Of a stretch of DNA of 64,000 nt, positions 43,978-54,157 are shown piece after piece. The stretch covers positions 240,553,832 through 240,617,831 of the forward strand of contig NC_090319.1 in NCBI RefSeq assembly GCF_040869045.1. Reading direction: 5' to 3'. Position 1 is the stretch's first letter, and every line of letters starts with the position of its first letter. The notes below the pieces were generated by a model. That model saw nothing but the letters and a program-made list of their open reading frames with translations. It was not told the DNA's origin and did no database searches. The position numbers and the translations under genes are program-made. This DNA is from Eurosta solidaginis (lineage: Eukaryota > Arthropoda > Insecta > Diptera > Tephritidae).

Positions 43978-44330
43978 AAAAAAATAAAAAAAATAAAAAT
44001 TTATGTAAGCCTCCGAAGAGACCTAAGGCCGAGCTTCTCTTCCAATTTGCGTCGTGCTCCTATTTTTTTCCTACAAATTGGGGGGATGGGACCTACTTGT
44101 TTAATGCCGACTCCGAACGGCATCTGCAAGGCAGATGAGTCTTCACTGAGAGCTGTTCATGGCAGAAATACACTCGTGCTTGCCAAACACTGCCGAGGGG
44201 CGACCCCGCTTAGAAAAATGTTCTTCTAATTGAGAAAACTTGTTTCTAAAATTTTTGATGTTGCTTTTTCCGGGGCGTGAACTCAGGATCTTCGGCGTGG
44301 TAGACGTAGCACGCTACCATCACACCACGG
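43978..44330 (-). repeat. tRNA-derived SINE (copy C)
   Basis: Colinear with copy B; the head lies at 44270-44330 (CCGTGGTGTGATGGTAGCGTG region; B box GAGTTCACGCCCC) and the AAATAAAA-type tail at left (43978-44000). Confidence 0.88.
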
Positions 44331-44399
44331 AAGAATCAGTAAAATATAAGCAAAAAATGTGTCGGGACGCGATCTGTATATCTTGCCAAGAATCAACAT

Positions 44400-44710
44400 A
44401 CAGCACTTCAAACGAAGCACGTCTAGTCAGTGAGGTCAGCTAACCCTGTCTTGCGATAACAGTCACCAATTGGGAGCACCACGCGAGGTCAAATCTTCCT
44501 CCAACTGTTTCTCCCAACTCAGTGAAAGTCTTCTCTTTCCTCTGTTTACAAACTGCCGAAGGGTATTCTTTCATCCGCATAACATGACCTAGCTAGCGAG
44601 GCTTTCTGTGTTTCCCTCGATACTCGCCGTCGACATCACGGATAGGACTATAAATCTTCCGGAGAACTTTTCTCTCGTATATTCCAAGAGCCATCTCATC
44701 TTCTTTCGAC
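44400..44710 (-). pseudogene. RTE-type LINE C-terminal fragment
   Basis: The minus strand reads YERKVLRKIYSPIRDVDGEY then RGKHRKPR, a stop, and LGHVMRMKEY. After a frame change it gives WEKQLEEDLTSRGAPNW followed by a stop and LSQDRVS. This order (ERKILR.I.GP..D..GEYR, GH..RM, RW...LE.DL...G..NW...A.DR) is the C-terminal tail of RTE/BovB-type ORF2 proteins. The reverse transcriptase core is not present. Confidence 0.65.
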
Positions 44711-45327
44711 ACCTTCCATGATTCCGAGCGAGAATTTTTTGAGCGAGAATTTTGTTCATCGAGAGAGGACTTTACTTTTCAATTACCTAAAGAAGCACTT
44801 GTTGGCAAGAGTTATTATCCGTCTGATTTCTAGGCCGGCATTGCTTTTGCTTTTGCACTCTGTACGTCAGTTATCAGGTCGTCGGTACCGTGCCTACAGG
44901 AATCTGCCCCGGTCTTGAAACCTTCTGTCATTAAAGGAGCAAGAAATATGTATGGTAAACCGAAAGTAAAAATGATATTTTTTCGCGATAAATATCCGGG
45001 GATATAGAGGCCACTTTTCTTCCAGAATGTGGGGAGCATTAATTGGCCATCCTACACGTTTTAGGGTGACTCCATGTGCACTCGACAAGGTAGATAACTT
45101 TTTTGCTGAGAAAAATTTCAAGGCAAGAACACAATCGAAAGGTTTGCCATGGCACCAAATCAGTTTGATTTTAGTTGGTCGCTCGTTTTCGAAAACGAAA
45201 ACAAAATATACTCCCAAAATTTAAATTTTACTGACAGCTTCAAATACTCCGAACACTAGTAGCGAAATATGAGAGAAATGTAATAAATCGAAAAAATTCA
45301 AAACCGCTACGTCATCAAACTTTTTTT
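44711..45327. other. Unassigned sequence
   Basis: A short local duplication GAGCGAGAATTTT occurs twice at 44728-44756. Nothing else recognised. Confidence 0.35.
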
Positions 45328-47120
45328 ATACTCAGTTGAGCAGAGCTCACAGAGTATATTAACTTTGATTGGTTAACGGTTGGTTGTACAGGTATAAAGG
45401 AATCGAGATAGATATAGACTTCCATATATCAAAATCATCAGGATCAAAAAAAAATTTGATTGAGCCATTTCCGTCCGTCCGTCCGTCCGTTAACACGATA
45501 ACTTGAGTTATCTTGATGAAATTTGGTATGTAGGTTCCTCAGCACTCATCTCAGATCGCTATTTAAAATGAACAATATCAGACTATAACCACGCCCACTT
45601 TTTCGATATCGAAAATTTCGAAAAACCGAAAAAGTGCGATAATTAATTACCAAAGACGGATAAAGCGATGAAACTTGGTAGGCGAGTAAGACGCAGAATA
45701 TAAAATTAGTAAAATTTTGGACAATGGGCGTGGCACCGCCCACTTTTAAAAGAAGGTAATTTAAAGCTTTTGCAAGTTGTAATTTGGCAGTCGTTGAAGA
45801 TATCACGATGAAATTTGGCAAGAACGTTACTCCTAGAAAGACCACGCCCACTTCTAAAAACATTTTTTTTAAAGTCAAATTTAAAAAAAAATTTAATATA
45901 TTTACAGTATATAAGTAAATTATGTCAACATTCAACTCCAGTAATGATATTGTGCGACAAAATGCAAAAATAAAAGAAAATTTCAAAATGGACGTGGCTC
46001 CGCCCTTTTTCATTTAATTTGTCTAGGATACTTTTATTGCCAAAAGTCGAACAAACATTTACCAATCCTTGTGAAATTTGGTAGGGCTTAGATTCTGGGA
46101 CGATAATTTATTTCTGTGAAAAAGGGCGAAATCGGTTGTAGCCACGCCCAGTTTTTATACACAGTCGACAGTCTGTCCTTCCGCTCGGCCGTTAACACGA
46201 TAACTTCAGCAAAAATCGATATATCTTTACTAAACTCAGTTCACGTACTTATCTGAACTCACTTTGTATTGGTGTAAAAAATGGCCGAAATCCGACTATG
46301 ACCACGCCCACTTTTTCGATATCGAAAATTACGAAAAATGAAAAAAATGCCATAATTCTATACCAAAAACGAAAAAAGGGATTAAACATGGTAATTGGAT
46401 TGGTTTATTGACGCAAAATATAACTTTAGAAAAAAACTTTGTAAAATGGGTGTGACACCTACCATATTAAGTAGAATAAAATGAAAAAGTTCTACAGGCT
46501 GAAATAAAAAACCCTTGAAATCTTGGCAGGAATACTGTTCGTGGTTTTATATATATAAATAAATTAGCGGTATCCAACAGGTGATGTTCTGGGTCACCGC
46601 GGTCCATATTTTGGTCGATATCCGGAAAACGCCTTCACATATACAACTACCACCACTCCCTTTTAAAAGCCTCATTAATACCTCCACCTATGGAACTAAG
46701 GAACACTCCCTTTTAAAATACGCATTTACACCTTCCATTTGCTACCCATATCGTACAAATAAATTCTATACTCACCCCTGATTCACCTTTATGCCGATAT
46801 CTCGAAAAGGCGGCCACCTATACAAGTACCCCCACTCCCTTTTAATACCCTCATTAATACCTTTAATTTGATACCCATATCGTACCCCTGGTCCACCTTT
46901 ATGGCGATATCTCGAAAAGGCGTCCACCTATGGAACTATGGCCCACTCCCTCATAAAATACTCTTTAATACCTTTCATTTGATACACATGTCATACAAAC
47001 ACATTCCAGGGTTATCCTCGGTTCATTTTCCTACATGGTTATTTCCCCTTATGTTGTCACCATAGCTCTCAACTGAGTATGTAATGTTCGGTTATACCCG
47101 AACTTAACCTTCCTTACTTG
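45328..47120 (+). mobile_element. DINE-1/mini-me-like element (complete, about 1.8 kb)
   Basis: From ATACTCAGTTGAGCAGAGCT after a T-run, through a GTCCGTCCGTCCGTCCG microsatellite (45472-45490), repeated ACCACGCCCACTTTTTCGAT blocks and four or so diverged units of the 128-bp repeat (46570-47000), to the hairpin GTTCGGTTATACCCGAAC and CCTTCCTTACTTG followed by T. A 155-residue antisense frame in it is an artefact of the repeat. Confidence 0.8.
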
Positions 47121-48056
47121 TTTTCAAATGCGATTACAAATGCCACAATTTCGGAATGCGGGATCTTGGCTCATTTGTTTATGCGTGGCACCGCCCGTTA
47201 AAAAAAAAAATATCTCCCCATTTCCTCTTACAATAAAACTTGATAAGTGAAATATCATTGATACAAAACTATTTTTTGCTAAGTTATAGCTTATTAATTT
47301 CATCTACGACCCTTTTAAAAATCTTTTATATAAAAGTGGGCGTGGTCTTTAACCGCTCTCGTCCATTTTTGCTAGAAATATTTCCTGCTATAGGGAAAAC
47401 TTATGTACCCAATTTTATTACGATCCGTTAATCTTTCTTCGAGTTAGTCATAAAAGGAGCGGTGCCCCGCCCATTTTATAAAATTTGAAGTTTTTATTAT
47501 TTATTGTTAGAAATCCACTTGTGAAATGAAATACCATTGATATAAAGCTTTTTTTTTGCCAAGATATAGCTTACTTTATTCGTCCACGACCCTTTTAAAA
47601 ATATTTTATATAACAGTGCGCGTGGTCCTTAACCGATTTCGTTAATTTTTCTTCAAAGTATTCCTTATAGTAAAGGCAACCTCTCTGCCGAATTTTGTTA
47701 CGATAGGTTTAACGATTTTTCATTTATGATTAATAATATTTGTAAAATTGATTTTATCACAAGTGAGCGGTGCCACGCCCATTTAAAAAATTGTTTTCAA
47801 ATTTTTATCAAGAGTCTTCATATCAGTGCACACGTCAAATTTCAACATTCTAGGTGTATTATTTACTAAATAATCAGGTTTTTTGTGTTTTCCAAAACGT
47901 TATATATATGAAAAGTGGGCGTGGTTATCAGCCGATTTCGCTCATTTTCAATACCAATCTATTCTGGATGTAGATAAGCTCGTGTACCAAATTTGGTGAA
48001 GACATCTCAATATTTACGCAAGTTATCGTGTTAACGGACAGAGGGACGGACGGACG
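47121..48056 (-). mobile_element. DINE-like element, third variant, left part
   Basis: The sequence carries repeated AAAGTGGGCGTGGT, GGCACCGCCC and CGATTTCG words of the family but is not colinear with the main consensus. It ends GAGGGACGGACGGACG, i.e. in the microsatellite, where the Transib element is inserted. It resumes at 53066. Confidence 0.65.
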
Positions 48057-49140
48057 CACAGTGTAACTTTTTTCACTTTTAGGATGCCAAAAGTCCAAAA
48101 ACAATGTGCTCCAATCTCAAAAATGTTTTGACATGCAACAGATTAATAACCAACTGTTAATAAAATGTATACAAAGCAAAGTAAAAACCCCACGATCACC
48201 ATGATAAGCATTATGAAACTTGGATAATTGAAAACAAATCATTTCACAGTCGAAAATTTTTGACCAACTTTGTGGCCGCGTGGTGGATTTTTCGATAGCT
48301 GTTTTGACTTCAAACTATTTTATTTGACATGCTTGGGTAGTTTGTAACAGCATTGGTAAGTTTCAGCCACGTAGGCATTTTTTTAATTTTTTTTTTTTGT
48401 TTTAGACAGCCACTAAAAGTTTGGTAAGCTTACAAAATTTTTCGTTTTCAATAGAATAAAACTTGCCTGATTCCGCCCAATTCCACTGACCGAAAACATA
48501 CATATTTAAAGGAATTTCATGCAGTTTCAGATAAAAAAAAAACCAACGCGAAATTTTTCTTTGTAATCGCCAACTTAAGATCTCTATGCCCTCGCTCACG
48601 TATGAAGCGCAGTGACCTAACAATGGAATGTCCTCAACTCAAGTCTACAATCTAGTAAGACAGTTATACCTGAAATGGTAAAAACCCAGAAAGAGGAAAC
48701 TTGTGCACTGAATAGCCTTCATTGTTTGTCATATGAGTTTTCCCATAGATAACGAGTTGTGCACTTATCCCATCAACTTATGTTATGTATGCACGCCTAC
48801 CTGGAGGTCGTCTATTATGGGTGATACTTCTAAGCAATTGAGTGCTTCGGGAATATACATATGTATGTATACATCACACAAACGCCTACCTAAGGCTCGC
48901 TCGGAGTTTCAGATCTTTAAAACAAAGAAATGGGTAAGTATATTTTTGTTAAACATTAGCAGGTATTATTTTCCCGTAAAAACTCAGTTTCTTATTCTAT
49001 GACAAGTGATACAATAAAACGCTTGGGCTAAGACTATATAAATAGAGAACAAAGCTAAAAATGAATCATACCGAAGACGGACTGCATTGAAGTAAAACCA
49101 ACCGCACTCTACCAAATTTTCCTATATCATCAACTAGTTA

Positions 49141-51571
49141 TGGCTATTTCACGAAATGCACTCTTTGAAGTTTGGCTAAAAAGCAAAGATGGAGAAACGG
49201 ACAAAGCCATACTAAACCATATTTTGAGTATAATTGAAAGAGATGTGGATTATTCAAAATTAAAAAAAATACATCATCAAGCTAACTTATAATATTTGTA
49301 AAAGATGAGTATGTTGTTTTCGATCTACAAGTAGATTTATTGAGAAAAACTCTGAATGGTTATCAGAAAATCTGGATTTTACGGATTATATGCTTGATGT
49401 TGAGCCATGCACTTCTCGTGATATTCCTAAGCCGGGAACAAAAACTTCTCTGAGTCATCTATGCGCACAAAAACGAAAAGCTACGGAAGCTACGGAAATG
49501 ATCAACTGTTAATGGCAGCGGAATTGAAATTCCGATCATCAGGGAAAAGAAATTCTTCAAAAATAATTGAGGAGTTTTCCACGGCATCACCTTCAAGAGG
49601 CACTGCAATCAAATAGTCCCAACTATCGGAAGAAAATAAGAAACGTTTGTCACCATATCAAGCAATTGCGATGATAGTTGACTCAAATCTTTCAACATAT
49701 GAATACTCCCTGATCCGGCAGCGCAATTCAGAAGTCAACAGAAAAATATATCTTTCATATAACTGTTTAAAATAATCAAAGAATTTATGCTATCCTGAAA
49801 AAATAACCGTAACGGAAACATATGCTGAAATTGAATTGCAATCCCAAATTGATCACAGCCTACGAAGATTGTGTCTTGCACAAGAAGAGTTATTGCTTTC
49901 TATTCCTGAGGTTAAAGAACTAAATGCAATTATAAAATATGGATGTGTAGGAGCTGAGCATAGCTGTGGCAAACAACAATTTTCGGAAGAAAACAAATCG
50001 GACACTAGTATGTTTTTCATTTCACTAGTACTCCTTCCAATGTATACAATGGTTGACAAGCGAAAGGTTATAGTTTGGAGTAATCCTGCTCCATCTTCCA
50101 CGAGATACTGCCGCCCGATAAAATTTGTTTTTTACAAAGGAAAAACGAGATGTCATTTCAAAGGAGGTGCAATCTGTCAAAGATCAAATTTCCAGTCTTC
50201 GTACTACAACAATTCAAACAGATAACCTAAACTTACTGTTGAAATCAACGTTTGTGTTGTGCATGATTGATGGCACAGTTTGCAACGCTCTGTCGGCATA
50301 TACATCATTGCAAAAGTGCTACATATGTGGGGCTTCTCCAAAAGATATGAAAAATATGCGAGCCCTGTCAGAGCGAAATGTTGACAAAAGCATGCTTGCT
50401 TTCGGAATTTCCCCTTTACATTCTTGGATACGATGCATGGGATGTATGTTACACATCGCTTATCGAATGGAAATGAAGACTTGGTGTGTGCGGGGCGAAG
50501 AAAATAAGGAAAAGATCAAAAAGAAGAAAGAACATATCCAAAATAGATTCAGGAAAGAAGTTGGTCTTTGATTGATATGCCAAAGCAAAAAACCGGCAAC
50601 ACAAATGATGGCAACACTGCGAGAAGATCCTTTGGAGATCCTGAAATAACATCAGACATAACCGGCATAAACATCAATCTTTTGAAAAGGTTTCATACAA
50701 TACTTTCATGCATAGGATGTGGGTTTCAAATAAATTCTGAAGCTTTTGACCAATATGTGACAGAGGCAAGGGTACTATATTGTAACGAATATTAGCAACA
50801 CTAAAGGATACTATCATCTCAAAGCCGATACTAAGCAGTCACTTGTATCTACATAAACAAATCAGTCGTTATGACTATAATATGTACAGACAGCAGCGGA
50901 GAGATACTCACAAAATTATGCAATCATCAGCAAAGTAGTTCTCACACATGCACATGCATATTTCTGAGATACTCACAATCTTCAGCGAACTAGTAAATTA
51001 TAGAAGGAGAAACGCCTACAAATATGCGAAGGAGGAAACCTAAGAATATAAAAGCAGCACCAGCTGAGGCATGAGCAATAAGTTTATTTTAAATACGCTA
51101 TCAGTTGCGAAGAGAAGTTTAGTTGTGAAGTACTTTCAAAGCAGTCTAATAAAGACCATTTTATAATACAGCGATACGAACGTAAGCAGAAGGTTGCAAA
51201 TAAGCGGAATTTCACAAAATTCGTTACAATATTTATCGGAATATGCTTGGTACAATATGCCAATGAGCGTACATAAAATTCTGCTTCATGGACAGAGTAT
51301 AATCGTGTCTGCTATTCTTCCTATTCGTCAACTTTCGGAAGAAGCTCAAGAGTCCAGAAGCAAAGATGCACGAAACTATCGTGAACTTTTCACCACAAAA
51401 AAGTCAAGACTTTGTAGTAACTTGGATTTGCTGCACAGATTACTAATATCGTCAGATCCGTTCATAAACAGTTTGCGGAAAACCCCTAGGTCAAAGCGGC
51501 GAGCATTAACGAATAAAGTTATTGGCTTATTATCTGAACCAGAGCATGTCGACGATATTGACTCCGACTAA
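49141..51571 (+). pseudogene. Transib transposase (RAG1-like) relic, split by a solo LTR
   Basis: It starts MAISRNALFEVWLKSKDGET and soon meets stops. Recognisable blocks follow: PYQAIAMIVDSNLSTYEYSL, ITVTETYAEIELQ, VIVWSNPAPSSTRYCRPIKF (50069-50130), MIDGTVCNALSAYTSLQKCY with an ICGASP zinc pair, AFGISPLHSWIRCMGCMLHI, then NDGNTARRSF and ITGININLLKRFHTILSC. The LTR at 50781-51228 interrupts, and the frame resumes with SEYAWYNMPMSVHKILLHGQ, ILPIRQLSEEAQESRSKDAR and ends at 51571. The last block corresponds to the RAG1 segment with the third catalytic acidic residue. The copy matches 16346-18180 block by block but differs in detail, so the two belong to different subfamilies. It is non-functional. 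Confidence 0.82.
50781..51228 (+). repeat. Gypsy-family solo LTR with ATAT TSD, inside the transposase
   Basis: Starts TGTAACGAATATTAGCAAC, ends CACAAAATTCGTTACA. ATAT flanks both sides (50777-50780, 51229-51232). TATA-like AAGAATATAAAAGC at about 51043 and AATAAAGACC at about 51148. The LTR cuts the transposase between the codons for ARVLYCN and SEYAWY. Confidence 0.92.
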
Positions 51572-52149
51572 CTTTATACCAGTTAAAATATCACTTGACT
51601 ATGCCCATTTTTATTCTCATATCAAATTTAGGTATCTGCAACCACACTGCAAAATTTGAAATGAATTGCTCCATTGGTTTGGCTGTTATTAATTTTGGCA
51701 TCCTAAAAGTGAAAAAACCCTGCAGTCAAACCAACTAGTTGTATACTAGAAGAATACTAGTTTGCCAAAAATCTCAACTAGTATGAGTTCTGTCTTTTTT
51801 CCATATTAGCAACTGGTATTTTTAACAGTGCGATGTCCTACGAAATATCAATTGCCAGCCTCTGCGCCAGCATCATACAAGTTGACATACTAGTCCTACT
51901 ATTTAATATACTAGTCTCAGTTGGGTTGAAAAATTACTTGAAAATTGATAAATTAGCTCAACTTTATGTTATTCATTATACTTCATATATATAAAAGGTA
52001 TGTATATATATACATATGTATATAACTTTAAAATTTATCACTTCAATACATTATACTTTGGAATAAATTTTAATAAAAATACGTACATATATATGAAAAC
52101 TAAAAAGTGACGGAATAACACACGAATGTGACGCAATCTCAAGAACCAG

Positions 52150-52375
52150 GGCTAAGTTTATGGGTTCACCATGGCCAGAACATTCCCACATTAAATCCCT
52201 CAAGCCAAGAGAACTGCTAGGGTTCATCATGGAAGTCGGATGGGATGAGGTGCTGACCAAAGGTCGCAGTGCAATCCTCAATAAATTATCTATCTATCTA
52301 ACGGAGAAGGGACGAACCAGTAGTGGTTGGCTGTGTAAAAACAGGCCAAGCTGCACTAGCGCCGTCCTGTTATGA
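52150..52375 (+). pseudogene. Possible LINE ORF2 C-terminal fragment
   Basis: The frame FMGSPWPEHSHIKSLKPREL then GFIMEVGWDEVL resembles the 3' terminal coding sequence of I-type LINEs, followed by an ATCTATCTATCTA short repeat of the kind that ends LINEs. No catalytic motif, so the identification is weak. Confidence 0.35.
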
Positions 52376-52544
52376 GAGTTAATGGAGTTCAGAATGGTGG
52401 TAGTGATATGCACTTTACGGAAGCCATGCTTATGGCTGGATAACCGAACAATTTCATTTAATTGAGGGAATCATAACGGCTTTAAACGTTTTCGTTACTG
52501 ACTAAAGGGATAATATCGGTAGATACTGGCTGAGTTCCGGTCTT

Positions 52545-52868
52545 TCTCTGTTATTCCGGAAAGGCATAGGCTTTTAACGACAAGTAGAAAAAATGTCCTA
52601 GGCTACTGATGCCCTCATAGCACAGGTGTTTTGGCATCGGTATAGGTCTTCCGTCTGGGACTATTGATATGGATGGCTTGGCCTTTTCAATAACTTCTTT
52701 AACCTCTGTTGAGGTAATCGTGAGGGTTGACTCGTCATGCTTGTGTTTATGTGCCCGTTGATTTGGACGATATCTAGCATTGTCAACTGAAGTATGCATT
52801 GCAAATTGGCTACAGAAAGCACTCGCGCATTTCCTCGAGCCGACAGACGAAATTCTAGTCAAATGCAT
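52545..52868 (-). pseudogene. LINE reverse transcriptase N-terminal fragment
   Basis: The minus frame contains TITSTEVKEVIEKAKPSISI followed by VPDGRPIPMPKHL and SLGHFFYLSLKAYAFPE. This is the linker and RT block 1 typical of jockey/I-group LINEs (T..EV...I...KPS.A.GPDG...M.K.L...G...L...FN.SL....FP). The match ends abruptly at both sides and later RT motifs are absent. Confidence 0.7.
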
Positions 52869-53065
52869 TATTTAAATAATAACTAGTATTAATAACACCA
52901 CAAAATTATAGTTCTAAAACTGACCAGTGTGATGAACGCCACACAATTCTAGTCAATTAACTACCCATACACTAACTAGTATGAATAAACCCACAAAATT
53001 CTAGTCAATGAACTAGAATGTTTGCTGACTACTTTGGCTTTTGACTGCAGGGAAGTTACACTGTG

Positions 53066-53228
53066 GGACGGACGGACAGACGGACATGGCTCAATCAAAT
53101 TTTTTTCGATACTGATGATTTTGATATATGGAAGTCTATATCTATCTCGATTCCTTTATACCTGTACAACCAAGCGTTATCCAATCAAAGTTAATATACT
53201 CTGTGTGCAAAGCACGCTGAGTATAAAA
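53066..53228 (-). mobile_element. DINE-like element, 5' end (right part of the copy split by Transib)
   Basis: Continues the GACGGACGGACAGACGGACA microsatellite and reads ATGGCTCAATCAAATTTTTTT through TTAATATACTCTG to CACGCTGAGTATAAAAA, the 5' end of the family in inverted sense. Confidence 0.8.
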
Positions 53229-54019
53229 ATTAAAAATTGTTAAACATGTTCAAACCAAATGGTTTCGAAACTAGACTAAAATGTTTAGACGTGTATGCTG
53301 CACTTGTCGCAGCCATAATGCGGTCGCACTACCGGCCATACCAGTGACGCCATGCCGACATGAAAAACGCCATATGTATTTAAGTTGTATAGGTAATGTC
53401 TCCTTGCGACTGTGTTCCTTCGTACATATGTACATGAACACATATAAAGATATGGTACACATACGAATTATGCACCAGCAATTTGCCACTTAACTGACTT
53501 ATATCAAACCAACGAATAACTGTTTATGCTTCTTGTGATGGCGCACGGTACAACCCCCGCCTCAGTGATTGCACCCCTCAACTTAATCTCCTAAACGTGT
53601 AGTTGCAGGGTTGAAACCGATTTTACTATAAATTAACCCATTGACAAATGAAAATATCACCATGTTAATTGATCAATGTGTATGCAGAGCGTAATTTTGC
53701 AAGCAAAGGGACCCCCTCAGACACAGTTGCGTCATTAGATTGAACGGCGATGGGCACGGGGATGATTTATGGGCCGCCTTTTTAGCCAAGTCCATATTTG
53801 CACAATTTGTGTGTGCACATTAGAGTGCCCTTCCTCCATTTAAAAAATATTGGTAAGTTTTCAATATGAATTACGAAATTTATTTTATTAAAAATAAAAA
53901 CAAATTTTGTATGAGTTAATCGGGGATTGCCCGTATTGCTTTAAATGTATGGAAACATTTATTTCAAGCAATTTTTATAAATTATTTAATAATTTGGGAA
54001 AAATTTAAACAACGTGACA
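53229..54019. other. Unassigned sequence
   Basis: No supported feature. Confidence 0.35.
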
Positions 54020-54157
54020 TCAGGACGGACAAGGCGACAGCTGTTTCGATTATACCTTGTAAATCTCTTCAAAGCCTTTTCTCCCGGGAGTGGGATTCGA
54101 ACCCGCACTCCTACGATAGTTTAAATGGTTGCGAACGCATTCAGCTATGTCATGCCT
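54020..54157 (-). repeat. tRNA-derived SINE, second family
   Basis: The minus strand begins GGCATGACATAGCTGAATGC and has a textbook B box GGGTTCGAATCCCACTCCC about 50 bases on. The body continues GGCTTTGAAGAG...AATCGAAACAGCTGTCGCC. An A box (TAGCTGAATGCG) and B box at tRNA spacing but no clover-leaf closure identify a SINE head, not a tRNA gene. Confidence 0.7.

Larger units (their letters stand above)
51718..53052. mobile_element. TIR element with CTAG-rich subterminal repeats, inserted in the Transib end
   Basis: The termini are CCCTGCAGTCAAA and its inverse. AA flanks both ends, suggesting a 2-bp duplication. The terminal 200 bp on both sides carry a dozen ACTAGT/CTAGTCAA words. Removing it restores the 36-bp Transib inverted repeat exactly. 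The centre contains LINE fragments, so it is a composite. The superfamily is not recognised. Confidence 0.7.
48057..53065 (+). mobile_element. Transib (RAG1-like) DNA transposon with nested insertions
   Basis: Perfect 5-bp target duplication GGACG (48052-48056 and 53066-53070). The left end CACAGTGTAACTTTTTTCAC continues to 48092; the right end repeats these 36 bases inverted (51693-51717 plus 53055-53065) once the insertion at 51718-53052 is removed. The RAG1-like transposase relic lies inside in plus orientation. Without its two insertions (448 bp and about 1335 bp plus duplications) the element is about 3.2 kb, the same size as the 15650-18944 copy. Confidence 0.88.

Noticed and set aside
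45546..46013. 155-residue minus-strand frame, and similar frames at 11107-11337, 14920-15165, 59578-59814 and 62199-62408
   Set aside because: They recur wherever the DINE-like consensus occurs, on a fixed strand relative to it, vary in length with each mutation and carry no motif; they are repeat artefacts.
54020..54157. tRNA gene
   Set aside because: A and B boxes are present but the acceptor and anticodon stems do not close and the sequence continues into a SINE body.
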